From Nocardioides ferulae (GTDB taxonomy: Bacteria > Actinomycetota > Actinomycetes > Propionibacteriales > Nocardioidaceae), in NCBI RefSeq assembly GCF_003660455.1, contig NZ_QZVR01000026.1, positions 1 to 64,000 of the forward strand: a stretch of 64,000 nucleotides of DNA, read 5' to 3'. A model generated the notes under the pieces. That model searched no databases. It saw only the letters and a program-made list of their open reading frames with translations, and was not told the DNA's origin. The position numbers and the translations under genes were made by a program. Of the stretch, positions 35,841-44,074 are shown piece after piece (the first letter of the stretch is position 1; each line of letters begins with the position of its first letter).

Positions 35841-37070
35841 TCAGCTGCGGGCGACCGCCAGCCGCCCCTTGAGCAGCGGGACCGCGGGGTGCGGCCGGCC
35901 CGCCAGGTCGGCGAGGCAGACCTCCAGCACCTCCGCGTCGTACGGCGCCCGCTCGCTGTAGCGGACCACCGCCTCGGGCCGCGGGTCGGCCAGCAGCGCC
36001 TCGCGCAGCGCGACCGCGACGTAGTCGGCGAGCTCGTTCAGCGCCGGGGAGTTGGTGCCGGGCAGCAGGTCGCCGCCGTAGGCCTCGACCGCGCCGGCCA
36101 CGTCGCTGCGTCGCAGCAGCCCGAGCACCCGCTCGACGTCGGTGGTGACCGGCATCGGCAGCCGGTAGGGGCGCGAGGAGAGCTGGCCGTGCAGGGCGGC
36201 CCGCAGGTGGGAGACCTCGGCCTTCAGCGTGGACAACGTGACCGGCTGGTCGCCGTAGACCAGCGCGTGCAGCCGCTCCAGCGACAGCCCCTCGGGGTGC
36301 ATGGCCAGCAGCGCGAGCACCTCGGTCTGGCGGCGGTTGAGCAGCAGCCGCTCGCCGTCGAGCCGGGCCTCGGCGGTGCCGAGCAGTCGCAGCACCAGGC
36401 CGGGCTCCTCCTCCGGGGCTCCCGGGCCGGCCGGGGTCGCCGTGGCCGGCAGCGCGGTCTCGATCAGCCGCGCCATCACCCGGGCGGTGGCCAGCCCGAT
36501 CGGGTGGGTGCGGTCCCAGGTGGTGGAGAGGTCGATCACGCCGAGGTGGGCGCCGGTGCGCGGGTCGTGCACCGGCGCCGCCCAGCAGACCCAGTTGTGC
36601 ACGATCGGCGCGTAGTGCTCGGCGCTGAACACCATCGCCGGCCGGTCGAGCCGGTTGGCCAGGTCGAGCGCGTTGGTGCCGACCGAGCGGTCGTCCCAGC
36701 GCCCGCCGGGCACGAAGTTGACCGTCTCGGCCTTGCGGCGCATCACCCGCCCGCCGTAGGTCCACAGCACCCGGGTGTCGGGGTCGGTCACCGCGATCAC
36801 CAGGTCGCCGTCCTCGGCGGTGCGGCGCAGCTCGGTCTCGACCCGCGACACCGCGATCTGCAGCGGCGAGCCCTGCCAGTAGGACGCGGTCTCGCTCTCG
36901 TCGGCCAGCGGGGCCTCGGCGACGTCGGTCGGCACGCTGGCCTCCGAGCGGGTCCAGCTGGTGAGGATCTCGGGGCGCACCAGCGCCTCGGCGGCGTCAC
37001 CGTGCTCGACGAACGCGGTCCAGGCACGCACCGCGTCGAGGCGGCGGGCCTGCAGGTCGGTCGTGGTCAT
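35841..37070 (-). CDS. GAF-domain transcriptional regulator
   Basis: The 409-residue protein has an AcoR-like N-terminal region (VRPEILTSWTRSE) and a GAF sensor domain (about residues 75-200, with GTNALDLANRLDRPAMVFSAEH and HLGVIDLSTTWD). A C-terminal winged helix follows (about 230-310, LNRRQTEVLALLAMHPEGLSLERL) instead of the AcoR AAA and Fis domains. This arrangement is known in actinobacterial regulators beside aldehyde or alcohol oxidation genes. It may respond to the substrate of the molybdenum enzyme. ATG 37070 is the start most consistent with the family. Confidence 0.8.
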   Translation of the reverse strand: MTTTDLQARRLDAVRAWTAFVEHGDAAEALVRPEILTSWTRSEASVPTDVAEAPLADESETASYWQGSPLQIAVSRVETELRRTAEDGDLVIAVTDPDTRVLWTYGGRVMRRKAETVNFVPGGRWDDRSVGTNALDLANRLDRPAMVFSAEHYAPIVHNWVCWAAPVHDPRTGAHLGVIDLSTTWDRTHPIGLATARVMARLIETALPATATPAGPGAPEEEPGLVLRLLGTAEARLDGERLLLNRRQTEVLALLAMHPEGLSLERLHALVYGDQPVTLSTLKAEVSHLRAALHGQLSSRPYRLPMPVTTDVERVLGLLRRSDVAGAVEAYGGDLLPGTNSPALNELADYVAVALREALLADPRPEAVVRYSERAPYDAEVLEVCLADLAGRPHPAVPLLKGRLAVARS

Positions 37071-37130
37071 CGCGGCTCCGGGAGGTGGAGGCGGTCCGGG
37101 GCGGCCACCGTACACCGGGAGTGACGGCGA

Positions 37131-38231
37131 TCACAGGTGCCGCCGAAGGAACGCGACGGTACGCCGCATGGCGTCGGCGAAGCGGGGACCGAACGCGTGC
37201 TCCTCCCCCCTGTAGACCGCCAGCGTGCTGTCCGCCCCCGCGCGGTTGAGCAGCCGGTGGGTCTCGCGCGACCAGGCGATCGGACAGGTGTCGTCGGAGG
37301 TGCCGTGGTGGATCAGGACCGGCGCGCGCACCCGGTCGAAGTAGCTGCGGGCGGAGAGCTCCCGGTAGGGCCGGGGCGCCTGCCGCGGGTCGCCGCCGAG
37401 CCGGTCGAAGAGCGCCCGGGCGGCCTCGGGCCGCTGCGGCAGCGTCCAGCGCTCGAGGTTGTCGACGAGGTCGGAGCTGACCGGGGCGAAGACCACGGCG
37501 GCGTCGACCAGGTCGGGGTGGGTGACCAGCGCGTTGTAGACGACCCCGCCGCCCATCGACCGGCCGGCCAGCGCGACCCGGTCGCCGTCGACGTCCTTCT
37601 CCTTGCGCAGCGCGCCGACGGCGGCGATCACGTCGCGGGTGTAGGCCAGGCGCGACTCGCGGTCGAGGTCGCCGACAGGGTCGGAGCCGGCGTGGCCGCG
37701 GTAGTCGGTGTGCAGCACCACGAAGCCGTTGCTGGCCAGCCACTCCTGCTCGCGCGACATGCCGCGGCCGAGGGTGTAGATCGCGGGGTCGATGTAGCCG
37801 TGGGCGAGCACCACCGCTGGGAAGGGGCCGGGGCCGGTGGGCACCAGCAGCTCGCCCGAGACCGTGGCCCCACCGGCGGCGCCGCCGACCGTGTAGGTCA
37901 CCGCCCAGCTGGTCCAGCGGTCGGTGCCGCCGAGCCGCTCGGTGCGCCGGATCCGGCCGGCGCCGACCTGCTCGCGCATCAGCGCCGGGAGCGAGACGCG
38001 GTGGTGCACGGGCGGCAGCCGCTCGCCCGGGCCGGTCGTCTCGGGCGCCTGCGTGGGCTCGGCCGGCTCGCCGGGCGGCGGTGAGGCCGACGGCGGGCCG
38101 GACGCGGTCGGCGTACCGGACGGGGGGTCGGCGGCCGGTTCGCCGTCGTCGCTGCACCCGGCGAGCGGCGCGACGAGCAGCAGCACCAGGCTCGCCACGA
38201 GCCGCCGCGTCGGTCGCCCCGGCCCGGTCAT
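37131..38231 (-). CDS. Alpha/beta hydrolase lipoprotein (S9/dienelactone-like)
   Basis: The 366-residue protein has a lipoprotein signal with lipobox LAGC, a Pro/Thr/Ser-rich spacer and an alpha/beta hydrolase domain. The nucleophile elbow is GRSMGGG (about residue 218), the Asp lies in the HHGTSDDTCP region and the His in EEHAFGP. It would be a membrane-anchored extracellular esterase or peptidase. It sits between the maturation genes and the GAF regulator of the Mo enzyme block, 7 bases after the cupin gene, so co-transcription is likely. Confidence 0.8.
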   Translation of the reverse strand: MTGPGRPTRRLVASLVLLLVAPLAGCSDDGEPAADPPSGTPTASGPPSASPPPGEPAEPTQAPETTGPGERLPPVHHRVSLPALMREQVGAGRIRRTERLGGTDRWTSWAVTYTVGGAAGGATVSGELLVPTGPGPFPAVVLAHGYIDPAIYTLGRGMSREQEWLASNGFVVLHTDYRGHAGSDPVGDLDRESRLAYTRDVIAAVGALRKEKDVDGDRVALAGRSMGGGVVYNALVTHPDLVDAAVVFAPVSSDLVDNLERWTLPQRPEAARALFDRLGGDPRQAPRPYRELSARSYFDRVRAPVLIHHGTSDDTCPIAWSRETHRLLNRAGADSTLAVYRGEEHAFGPRFADAMRRTVAFLRRHL

Positions 38232-38238
38232 GGGTCGG

Positions 38239-38586
38239 TCAGTGGGCGGGGATGGCCCCGGTGGCGACGGTGAGCAGCACCGCCGCGTCGGTGAGCGCGG
38301 TCAGGTCGTGGCGGGCGGCAGGGATCACCAGCAGCTCGCCCTCGGCCGCCTCCCAGGAGTCGTCGCCGGCGTGCAGCCGCACCCGTCCTCTCAACACCTG
38401 CAGGGTCGCCTCCCCCGGCGACTCGTGCTCGCCGAGCGTCCGGCCGTCGGCGAGGGCGATCAGCGTCTGCCGCAGGTCGTGCTCCTGGCCGCCGAAGACC
38501 GTGACCGCACTGCGGCCGGCGGAGGCCTCGCGGGCGATGGCGAGCTGGCTGTCGGCGAGCGCGGTCAGGGACGTGGTGCTGGTCAT
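38239..38586 (-). CDS. Small cupin-domain protein
   Basis: The 115-residue protein has a single cupin barrel: GEHESPGEATLQVLRGRVRLHAGDDSWEAAEGELLVIPAARHDLTAL. The first metal motif is partly kept (H...E) and the second has a His, so metal binding is possible. ATG 38586 overlaps the xdhC-like stop by 4 bases, tying it to the Mo maturation genes. Its own role is unknown. Confidence 0.75.
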   Translation of the reverse strand: MTSTTSLTALADSQLAIAREASAGRSAVTVFGGQEHDLRQTLIALADGRTLGEHESPGEATLQVLRGRVRLHAGDDSWEAAEGELLVIPAARHDLTALTDAAVLLTVATGAIPAH

Positions 38587-39737
38587 GGTGCCTCCGTGGC
38601 TGGGGGTTCGTGGGGCTCTGCTCTGTGGATCCGGCCACTGGTGGCGGCGAGCGGCTCGCCGGTGCCGCCCCAGCGTCCGGCGACGATCTCGGCGGCGATG
38701 CTGATCGCGGTCTCCTCGGGGGTGCGGGCGCCCAGATCGAGGCCGATCGGCGAGTGCAGCCGCGCCAGCTCGGCGTCGGCGAGCCCCGCCTCGCGCAGCC
38801 GGTCGAGCCGGTCGTCGTGGGTGCGCCGCGACCCCATCGCCCCGACGTAGGCGACCTCGGGCAGCCGCAGCGCCACCTCGAGCAGCGGCACGTCGAACTT
38901 GGGGTCGTGGGTGAGCACGGTGACGACCGTGCGCCCGTCGACGCGCCCGGCGTCGCGCTCGGCGGCCAGGTAGCGGTGCGGCCACTCGACCACGACCTCG
39001 TCGGCCTCGGGGAACCGGGTGGCGGTCGCGAAGACCGGCCGGGCGTCGCAGACGGTCACGTGGTAGCCGAGGAAGGCGCCCACCCGGGCCACCGCCGCGG
39101 CGAAGTCGATCGCGCCGAAGACGAGCATCCGCGGCTTGGGCGCGAACGCCCAGACGAACACCCGCATGCCCTCGCCGCGGCGCTCGCCGTCGGGGCCGTA
39201 GCCCAGCGTGGCCGAGTGGCCGGCGGCAAGCAGGCCGAGCGCGTCGTCGTGGACGGCGTCGTCGGCGCGGGGCGAGCCGAGGCTGCCCGCCGCGGGCTGC
39301 TCGGGCCGCACCAGCATCCGGCGGCCCACCCACGCGGGGTCGGGGTGCTCGACGACGGTGGCGACCGCCACGGGGCGCCCGGCGTCGAGGTCGGCGGCGA
39401 TCTCGCCGAGCTCGGGGAACGACTCGCGGCTGACCTTCTCGACGTAGACGTCGAGGATGCCGCCGCAGGTCAGCCCGACCGCGAACGCGTCGTCGTCGGA
39501 GACGCCGTAGCGCTCCAGCACCGGGGCACCGGCCTCGACGACGGTCTGGGCGAGGTCGTAGACGGCGCCCTCGACGCAGCCGCCGGAGACCGAGCCGACC
39601 GCGGTGCCGTCGGGCCCGACCAGCATCGAGGCGCCCGGCGGTCGGGGCGCGGACCGGAACGTGGCGACGACCGTGCCCATGCCGACGGTCTCGCCGGCCT
39701 CCCACCAGGCCAGCAGCTGGGGCAGCACCTCACGCAC
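38583..39737 (-). CDS. XdhC/CoxI family molybdenum enzyme maturation protein
   Basis: The 384-residue protein has the XdhC N-terminal domain (GGCVEGAVYDLAQ, TCGGILDVYVE) and the C-terminal Rossmann domain (RMLVFGAIDFAAAVARVGAFLGYHVTVCDARP), ending with GLDLGARTPEETAISIAAEI. XdhC proteins bind the molybdenum cofactor, help its sulfuration and insert it into hydroxylase apoenzymes. The start overlaps the VWA gene's stop by 8 bases. Confidence 0.9.
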   Translation of the reverse strand: MREVLPQLLAWWEAGETVGMGTVVATFRSAPRPPGASMLVGPDGTAVGSVSGGCVEGAVYDLAQTVVEAGAPVLERYGVSDDDAFAVGLTCGGILDVYVEKVSRESFPELGEIAADLDAGRPVAVATVVEHPDPAWVGRRMLVRPEQPAAGSLGSPRADDAVHDDALGLLAAGHSATLGYGPDGERRGEGMRVFVWAFAPKPRMLVFGAIDFAAAVARVGAFLGYHVTVCDARPVFATATRFPEADEVVVEWPHRYLAAERDAGRVDGRTVVTVLTHDPKFDVPLLEVALRLPEVAYVGAMGSRRTHDDRLDRLREAGLADAELARLHSPIGLDLGARTPEETAISIAAEIVAGRWGGTGEPLAATSGRIHRAEPHEPPATEAP

Positions 39738-40947
39738 CCGCGACCACCTCCACGAGCTCGGCGTAGGTCGCCAGCGAGTGGCCGGCGACGAAGTGGTCGA
39801 CGTGCGGCAGCACCGCGACCACGCCCTGCTGGACCGGCTCGTAGCCGGCCTTGCCGCGGTGCGGGTTCACCCACACGACGCGGTGCGCGATGCGGTGCAG
39901 GCAGGCCATCTGCTCGGCGAGCAGCGTCGGCTCGCCGCGCTCCCATCCGTCGCTGAACACCACCACGACCGCCCCACGGGCCATGCCGCGGCGCCCCCAC
40001 CGGTCGAGGAACACCTGGAGCGTCTCGCCGAGGCGGGTGCCGCCGGACCAGTCGGGCACCGCCTCGCCGGCGGCCACCAGCGCCCGGTCGGCGTCGGGCT
40101 GGCGCAGCGCGCGGGTGAGGTGGGTCAGCCGGGTGCCGACCGTGAACGTCTCGACCATGCCGGCGGGGCCGCCGGCGTCGCGGCCGGCCTGGGTGAACCG
40201 GTGTGCGAGCCGCAGCAGCGCGTCGGCGTAGCCGCTCATCGACCCGGACACGTCGACCAGCAGCACCACCCGACGCGGGCGGACGCCGCGGCGGCGCCAG
40301 GCGATGTCGGCGGGCTCGCCCATCCGGCGCAGCGAGGCCCGCAGGGTGCGGGAGGCGTCGACGTCGCCGCGGTGCCAGGCGCGGTGCCGGGCGGTACGCC
40401 GCTGGGGCGCGCGCGGCCGAAGGCTCGCGAACATCGCGGCGAGACGCTGCTTCTCGGCGGCGGTGAGGCCGGCGACGTCGCGGTGCCGCAGCACCTCGGT
40501 GTCGCTGGCCCGGGCCCGGACCACGTCGTCGAGCGCGGTCTCGCCGTCGGCGTCGCCGTCGCGCTCGGACTGCGGCAGCTGGCTCAGCAGGGTGGTGCGC
40601 TGCTGCGCGGGGCGGGTGCGCGGGAGCCCGTCGCGGGAACCGAACCACGCCTCGAAGACCTGGTCGTAGCGGGCCAGGTCGTCGGGCGAGGCGCACAGCG
40701 TGGCCCGGCCGGCGTGGTAGGTCGCCCGCTGGTCGTCGAGGCCCAGCAGGGCCACCGCGGCGAGGTACCCCTGGGCCCGGTCCTGGGTCACCGCCACCCC
40801 CGCCGCCCGCAGCGCCCGGGTGAACCCGAGCAGGACGGTCTCCGGCCCGTGGTTGGACGCCGACCCGTCACTGATTCCCGTGTTTTCGCGGCGTGTCGGG
40901 GAACGATCGACGGGTCGGCGGGCAGCGGCCGCGCCGGTGGTGGTCAC
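39730..40947 (-). CDS. coxE: VWA-domain protein, CoxE-like
   Basis: The 405-residue protein has a C-terminal von Willebrand A domain (from about residue 210) with an intact MIDAS start, DVSGSMS. The N-terminal region is predicted helical. CoxE works with a MoxR ATPase in the final activation of CO dehydrogenase. The GTG start at 40947 overlaps the MoxR stop by 4 bases. Residues 10-30 (RRPVDRSPTRRENTGISDGS) are read from palindromic element copy 2 and look unlike the family, so this protein carries an embedded repeat near its N-terminus. Confidence 0.85.
   Translation of the reverse strand: MTTTGAAAARRPVDRSPTRRENTGISDGSASNHGPETVLLGFTRALRAAGVAVTQDRAQGYLAAVALLGLDDQRATYHAGRATLCASPDDLARYDQVFEAWFGSRDGLPRTRPAQQRTTLLSQLPQSERDGDADGETALDDVVRARASDTEVLRHRDVAGLTAAEKQRLAAMFASLRPRAPQRRTARHRAWHRGDVDASRTLRASLRRMGEPADIAWRRRGVRPRRVVLLVDVSGSMSGYADALLRLAHRFTQAGRDAGGPAGMVETFTVGTRLTHLTRALRQPDADRALVAAGEAVPDWSGGTRLGETLQVFLDRWGRRGMARGAVVVVFSDGWERGEPTLLAEQMACLHRIAHRVVWVNPHRGKAGYEPVQQGVVAVLPHVDHFVAGHSLATYAELVEVVAGA
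40859..40919 (+). repeat. 61-bp palindromic element, copy 2 (intact)
   Basis: GCCGACCCGTC (40859-40869) and GACGGGTCGGC (40909-40919) are perfect 11-bp terminal inverted repeats. The centre has a second hairpin, CCGTG-TTTT-CGCGG (one G-U pair). The whole unit is inside the coxE-like gene, near its 5' end, in a frame without stop codons. Confidence 0.85.
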
Positions 40948-41873
40948 GTCAACATCCGTTCCAGCGACTGCCGCACCCGCTCGGCGTCCTCGCGGTACTT
41001 CACCAGCGCGCCCAGCGTCGCCGCGGCGGTGGCGAGGTCGAGCTCGGTGGTGCCGAGGTGCTGCAGCGCCCGCGCCCAGTCGAGGGTCTCCGCCACGCCC
41101 GGCGGCTTCTGCAGGTCCCCGGCGTCGCGCAGCTGCTGCACCAGCGTCACGACCTGCCGGCCCAGCGCCTCCGACACCTCGGGGGCCCGCGAGCGGACGA
41201 TCTCGACCTCGCGCTCCAGGCCCGGGTGCTCGATCCAGTGGTAGAGACAGCGGCGCTTCAGCGCGTCGTGCAGCTCACGGGTGCGGTTCGAGGTCAACAC
41301 GACCACCGGCGGCACGCTCGCCCGCACCGTGCCGAGCTCGGGGATCGACACCTGGTAGGTGGAGAGCACCTCGAGCAGGAACGCCTCGAACTCGTCGTCG
41401 GCGCGGTCGACCTCGTCGACGAGCAGCACCGCCGGGCTCTGCTGCAGCGCGGCCAGCACCGGGCGGGCCAGCAGGAACCGCTCGTCGTACAGGCTCTTCT
41501 CGGCCTCGGCCACGGTGTTGGGGCCGTCGTCGGCGCCGGCCAGGCCGCTCGCCCCCGCCGCCTCGAGCGCGCGCAGGTGCAGGATCTGGCGCGGGAAGTC
41601 CCAGTCGTAGAGCGCCTGGGTGGCGTCGATGCCCTCGTAGCACTGCAGCCGCACCAGCGGCAGCCCGAGGGTCTCGGCGATTGCCTCGGCCAACGCGGTC
41701 TTGCCGGTGCCCGGCTCGCCCTCGAGCAGCAGCGGACGCTGCATCCGCAGCGCCAGGAACGTCACGGTCGCCAGCGCGTCGTCGCACAGGTAGCCGGTGG
41801 CCCGCAGCCGGGCCGCGACGTCGTCGGCACTGTCCGGGTCGCCGACGGGGACGCGGGTGGACTGGGGCTCCAT
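40944..41873 (-). CDS. coxD: MoxR family AAA ATPase, CoxD-like
   Basis: The 309-residue AAA+ ATPase has Walker A GEPGTGKT (about residue 52), Walker B VLLVDEVDRADDEFEAFLLE and sensor 1 VVLTSNRTRELHDALKRRC. MoxR proteins form rings that cooperate with VWA partners as chaperones. The directly overlapping VWA gene identifies this as the CoxD-CoxE pair for maturation of the molybdenum enzyme. A broader metalloenzyme role is conceivable. Confidence 0.9.
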   Translation of the reverse strand: MEPQSTRVPVGDPDSADDVAARLRATGYLCDDALATVTFLALRMQRPLLLEGEPGTGKTALAEAIAETLGLPLVRLQCYEGIDATQALYDWDFPRQILHLRALEAAGASGLAGADDGPNTVAEAEKSLYDERFLLARPVLAALQQSPAVLLVDEVDRADDEFEAFLLEVLSTYQVSIPELGTVRASVPPVVVLTSNRTRELHDALKRRCLYHWIEHPGLEREVEIVRSRAPEVSEALGRQVVTLVQQLRDAGDLQKPPGVAETLDWARALQHLGTTELDLATAAATLGALVKYREDAERVRQSLERMLT

Positions 41874-41882
41874 GGAGCAAGG

Positions 41883-42548
41883 CTAGCCAGGCAGGCGGTT
41901 GGCCCCCGGTTGGTCGAGCCCGTGATCAGTCGCGTGACCGGCCGGGTGGTCGACGTCGCGGCCGGTGGCCAGGTCGCCGCACTCGACCAGGTCTGCGGGG
42001 TGGGCGCGCAGGTAGCCACGCGCCCCCTCGTCACCGGTCGTCGTGGCCAGCACCCCGGCCCAGTGCTCTCGCCCGAGCAGCACCGGGTGCCCCGGCACGC
42101 CCGAGTACGCCGCGCGGCGCAGGTCGGCGTGCCCGGCGCCGTCGGCGAGCAGGCGGCGTACCACCTCGGGGCCGACGTCGGGCAGGTCGACCAGGTGGAG
42201 CAGTGCTACCTCGGCGTCGGTGACCTCCAACGCGGTGAGACCGGCGCGCAGCGAGGCGGACATGCCCGTGGCCCAGTCGTCGGCCCGGACCACGGTCACC
42301 GCCGGCCGACCCGGCGATCGTTCCCCGACACGCCGCGAAAACGCGGGAATCTGTGACGGGTCGGCGAGAAGCACCTCGGCCGCGTCGGCACCAGACCCGA
42401 GCACCACGGTGACCGCGTCGCACCCTCCGGCCAGGAGCGTCTCGACACCGCACACGAGCCACGGCCCGCGGTCGTCGGACACCAGCGCCTTGGGCCGGCC
42501 CATCCGGCTCCCGGCGCCCGCGGCCAGCAGCAGCCCGTGCACGGTCAC
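41883..42548 (-). CDS. MobA/MocA-like molybdopterin nucleotidyltransferase
   Basis: The 221-residue protein begins with the nucleotidyltransferase loop LLLAAGAGSRMGRPKAL and has VDLPDVGPEVV and SGVPGHPVLLGREHW, as in MocA and MobA. CO dehydrogenase-type enzymes use molybdopterin cytosine dinucleotide, so CTP transfer (MocA activity) is the likely job. GTG 42548 is chosen because the nucleotide loop follows at once. The loop at about residues 61-80 (DPSQIPAFSRRVGERSPGRP) comes from palindromic element copy 3. In homologues the flanking strands are joined by a short turn. Confidence 0.85.
   Translation of the reverse strand: MTVHGLLLAAGAGSRMGRPKALVSDDRGPWLVCGVETLLAGGCDAVTVVLGSGADAAEVLLADPSQIPAFSRRVGERSPGRPAVTVVRADDWATGMSASLRAGLTALEVTDAEVALLHLVDLPDVGPEVVRRLLADGAGHADLRRAAYSGVPGHPVLLGREHWAGVLATTTGDEGARGYLRAHPADLVECGDLATGRDVDHPAGHATDHGLDQPGANRLPG
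42305..42365 (-). repeat. 61-bp palindromic element, copy 3 (intact, reversed)
   Basis: This is the reverse complement of copy 2, with few differences. The arms are GCCGACCCGGC and GACGGGTCGGC (one mismatch) and the core hairpin is CCGCG-TTTT-CGCGG, here perfectly paired. It lies entirely within the MocA-like gene, in an open frame that differs from the one used in copy 2. Confidence 0.85.
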
Positions 42549-42585
42549 CGGACGATCATCGCCGCCCGCAGCGGCGACGAGCACC

Positions 42586-43275
42586 TCACCCCGGGAACGC
42601 CTCGTCGTAGAGCGCCCGCAGGTCGTCGGTGGCCGGGCCGCTGAACCCGCACAGGGTGACCCGCCCGTCGGTCGCCGAGACCAGGTAGTCGCCGTCGACC
42701 TCGAACTGCACCGCGCCGAGCAGCGCCTGGAGCTCGCTGGCCGGCGCCTGCACCTCGACCAGGTCGGTGACCTCGCCGGTGTAGAACCGCTCGGGCTCGA
42801 GCACGACGACGCCGTCGGCGATCTCGGTGACCGTGCCCTCGAAGGCCAGCGACTGGCCGGCCAGCGCCTCGGCGTTGGGCACCATGCAGCGCCCGGCGTC
42901 GGGCTCGGGCGCGGCCAGCACGGTGACGCTGGGCTCGGCCAGCGTGGGCGAGCCCCCGGCGATCGGCGGCTCGGTCTGGTCGTCGCCGGAGCCGACCATC
43001 GCGAAGGTGGCGACGCCGCCGATCAGCACGACGGCGGCCGCGGCCACCGCCCAAGTGAGCGGGCTGCGGCCCCGGGTGCCGCTCTCGCGGGTCTCGGACA
43101 GCTCGTCGGTGGTGTGGTCGCGCATCGTCGCCTCCAGGAGTCTGGCCACCCGATCGGGATCGGCCGGTGGCAGGGAGGCGGCCGGGTCCGCGCCCCGGAG
43201 CCTGGCGCGCAGCTCGGCGTCCTCGCGGCTCTCGGGGCCGCCGGCGCCGGCCGGGCCACGCTGGTGCTCGGTCAC
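42586..43275 (-). CDS. Single-pass membrane protein, probable ECF sigma partner
   Basis: The 229-residue protein has an acidic and basic cytoplasmic N-terminal region (residues 1-70), one transmembrane helix (about 75-96) and an extracytoplasmic domain with two Cys (RCMVPNAEAL and TLCGFSG) that could form a disulfide. ATG 43275 overlaps the ECF sigma stop by 4 bases. Topology and position suggest an anti-sigma factor, although I do not see a zinc-binding anti-sigma motif (HxxxCxxC). Confidence 0.65.
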   Translation of the reverse strand: MTEHQRGPAGAGGPESREDAELRARLRGADPAASLPPADPDRVARLLEATMRDHTTDELSETRESGTRGRSPLTWAVAAAAVVLIGGVATFAMVGSGDDQTEPPIAGGSPTLAEPSVTVLAAPEPDAGRCMVPNAEALAGQSLAFEGTVTEIADGVVVLEPERFYTGEVTDLVEVQAPASELQALLGAVQFEVDGDYLVSATDGRVTLCGFSGPATDDLRALYDEAFPG

Positions 43276-43817
43276 GGTCGTCTCCCCTCTCTCGACTCCT
43301 CATGTCCGGCAGGCCCGGCACTCTTTCGGGTCCGCTCCAATCTGGTGCGCAGCTTCTGCCGGGCGCGGGTGAGCCGGATGCTCACCGCGTTGGGGGTGGT
43401 GTCGAGCACCACGGCGATCTCAGCCGGCCCCAGCTGCTCCCAGGCCCACAGTCGCAGCAGCTCGGCGTCCTCGGGTCGCAGCGCCGCCATCGCCTCGACC
43501 AGGCCGGCGTCGTCGGGCTCCTCCCCCGGGCCGGGCACCGGCTGCGGCGGTGCCACGCTGACCAGCCGGGCGGTCAGCCGGCTCCGGCGGCGGGCGCCGC
43601 GCTCGGCGTTGGCCAGGCAGTTGCGGGCCACGCCGTAGGCCCAGGGCAGCGGCTCGTCGGGCATCTGCTCGACCCGGCGCCAGCAGACCAGGAGCGTGTC
43701 GGAGAGCACCTCCTCGGCGGTGTCGGGGTCGGTACGCCGGGCCAGGAAGCGCCGCAACGGGTCGACGAGGGCGGGCGCGAGGTCTTCGAACCGGGCGCGT
43801 CGGGTGTCCACGTCCAC
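43272..43817 (-). CDS. ECF-type RNA polymerase sigma factor
   Basis: The 181-residue sigma factor has region 2 (FLARRTDPDTAEEVLSDTLLVCWRRVEQMP, PWAYGVARNCLAN) and region 4 (LRPEDAELLRLWAWEQLGPAEIAVVLDTTPNAVSIRLTRARQKL). GTG 43817, with GAGGG seven bases upstream, is preferred. An upstream ATG at 43898 would extend the protein toward the nitrate promoter. It is divergent from narG. The partner membrane protein follows with a 4-base overlap. Confidence 0.85.
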   Translation of the reverse strand: MDVDTRRARFEDLAPALVDPLRRFLARRTDPDTAEEVLSDTLLVCWRRVEQMPDEPLPWAYGVARNCLANAERGARRRSRLTARLVSVAPPQPVPGPGEEPDDAGLVEAMAALRPEDAELLRLWAWEQLGPAEIAVVLDTTPNAVSIRLTRARQKLRTRLERTRKSAGPAGHEESREGRRP

Positions 43818-43916
43818 GTCGGTACCCTCACACGCCGCGATCACCGACGCGAGCACCCGGCCGCCCCCGATCGCGGCTCGATGTGTCCGGGCCCACACGG
43901 CCCGCCGCGCTCAACC

Positions 43917-43930
43917 GGGACTTTGGTCCC
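43917..43930. promoter_or_regulatory. DosR-like palindrome upstream of narG
   Basis: GGGACTTTGGTCCC is flanked by CC and GA, matching the extended DosR/DevR box closely (consensus core GGGACTWWAGTCCC). It lies 144 bases upstream of the narG GTG, and 99 bases from the divergent sigma start. It is identical over 14 bases to the box before the hemerythrin gene at 61030. Confidence 0.65.
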
Positions 43931-44074
43931 GACGCAGCGGTGACGCTCGCCCCCTGCCGCACCGGTGGTGGGGGCGAGAGAGTTGCGGGCACCGGGGTCG
44001 GGCCCCTTCGCGGGAGCCGGCCCCGGTTTTGTCGTGCCCTCACCCCCATCTCCCCCAGCGCCAGGAGCGTCCGC

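Noticed and set aside
42586..43275. Definite anti-sigma factor call
   Set aside because: Topology and gene overlap fit, but no zinc-binding anti-sigma motif is visible. It was kept as a probable partner only.
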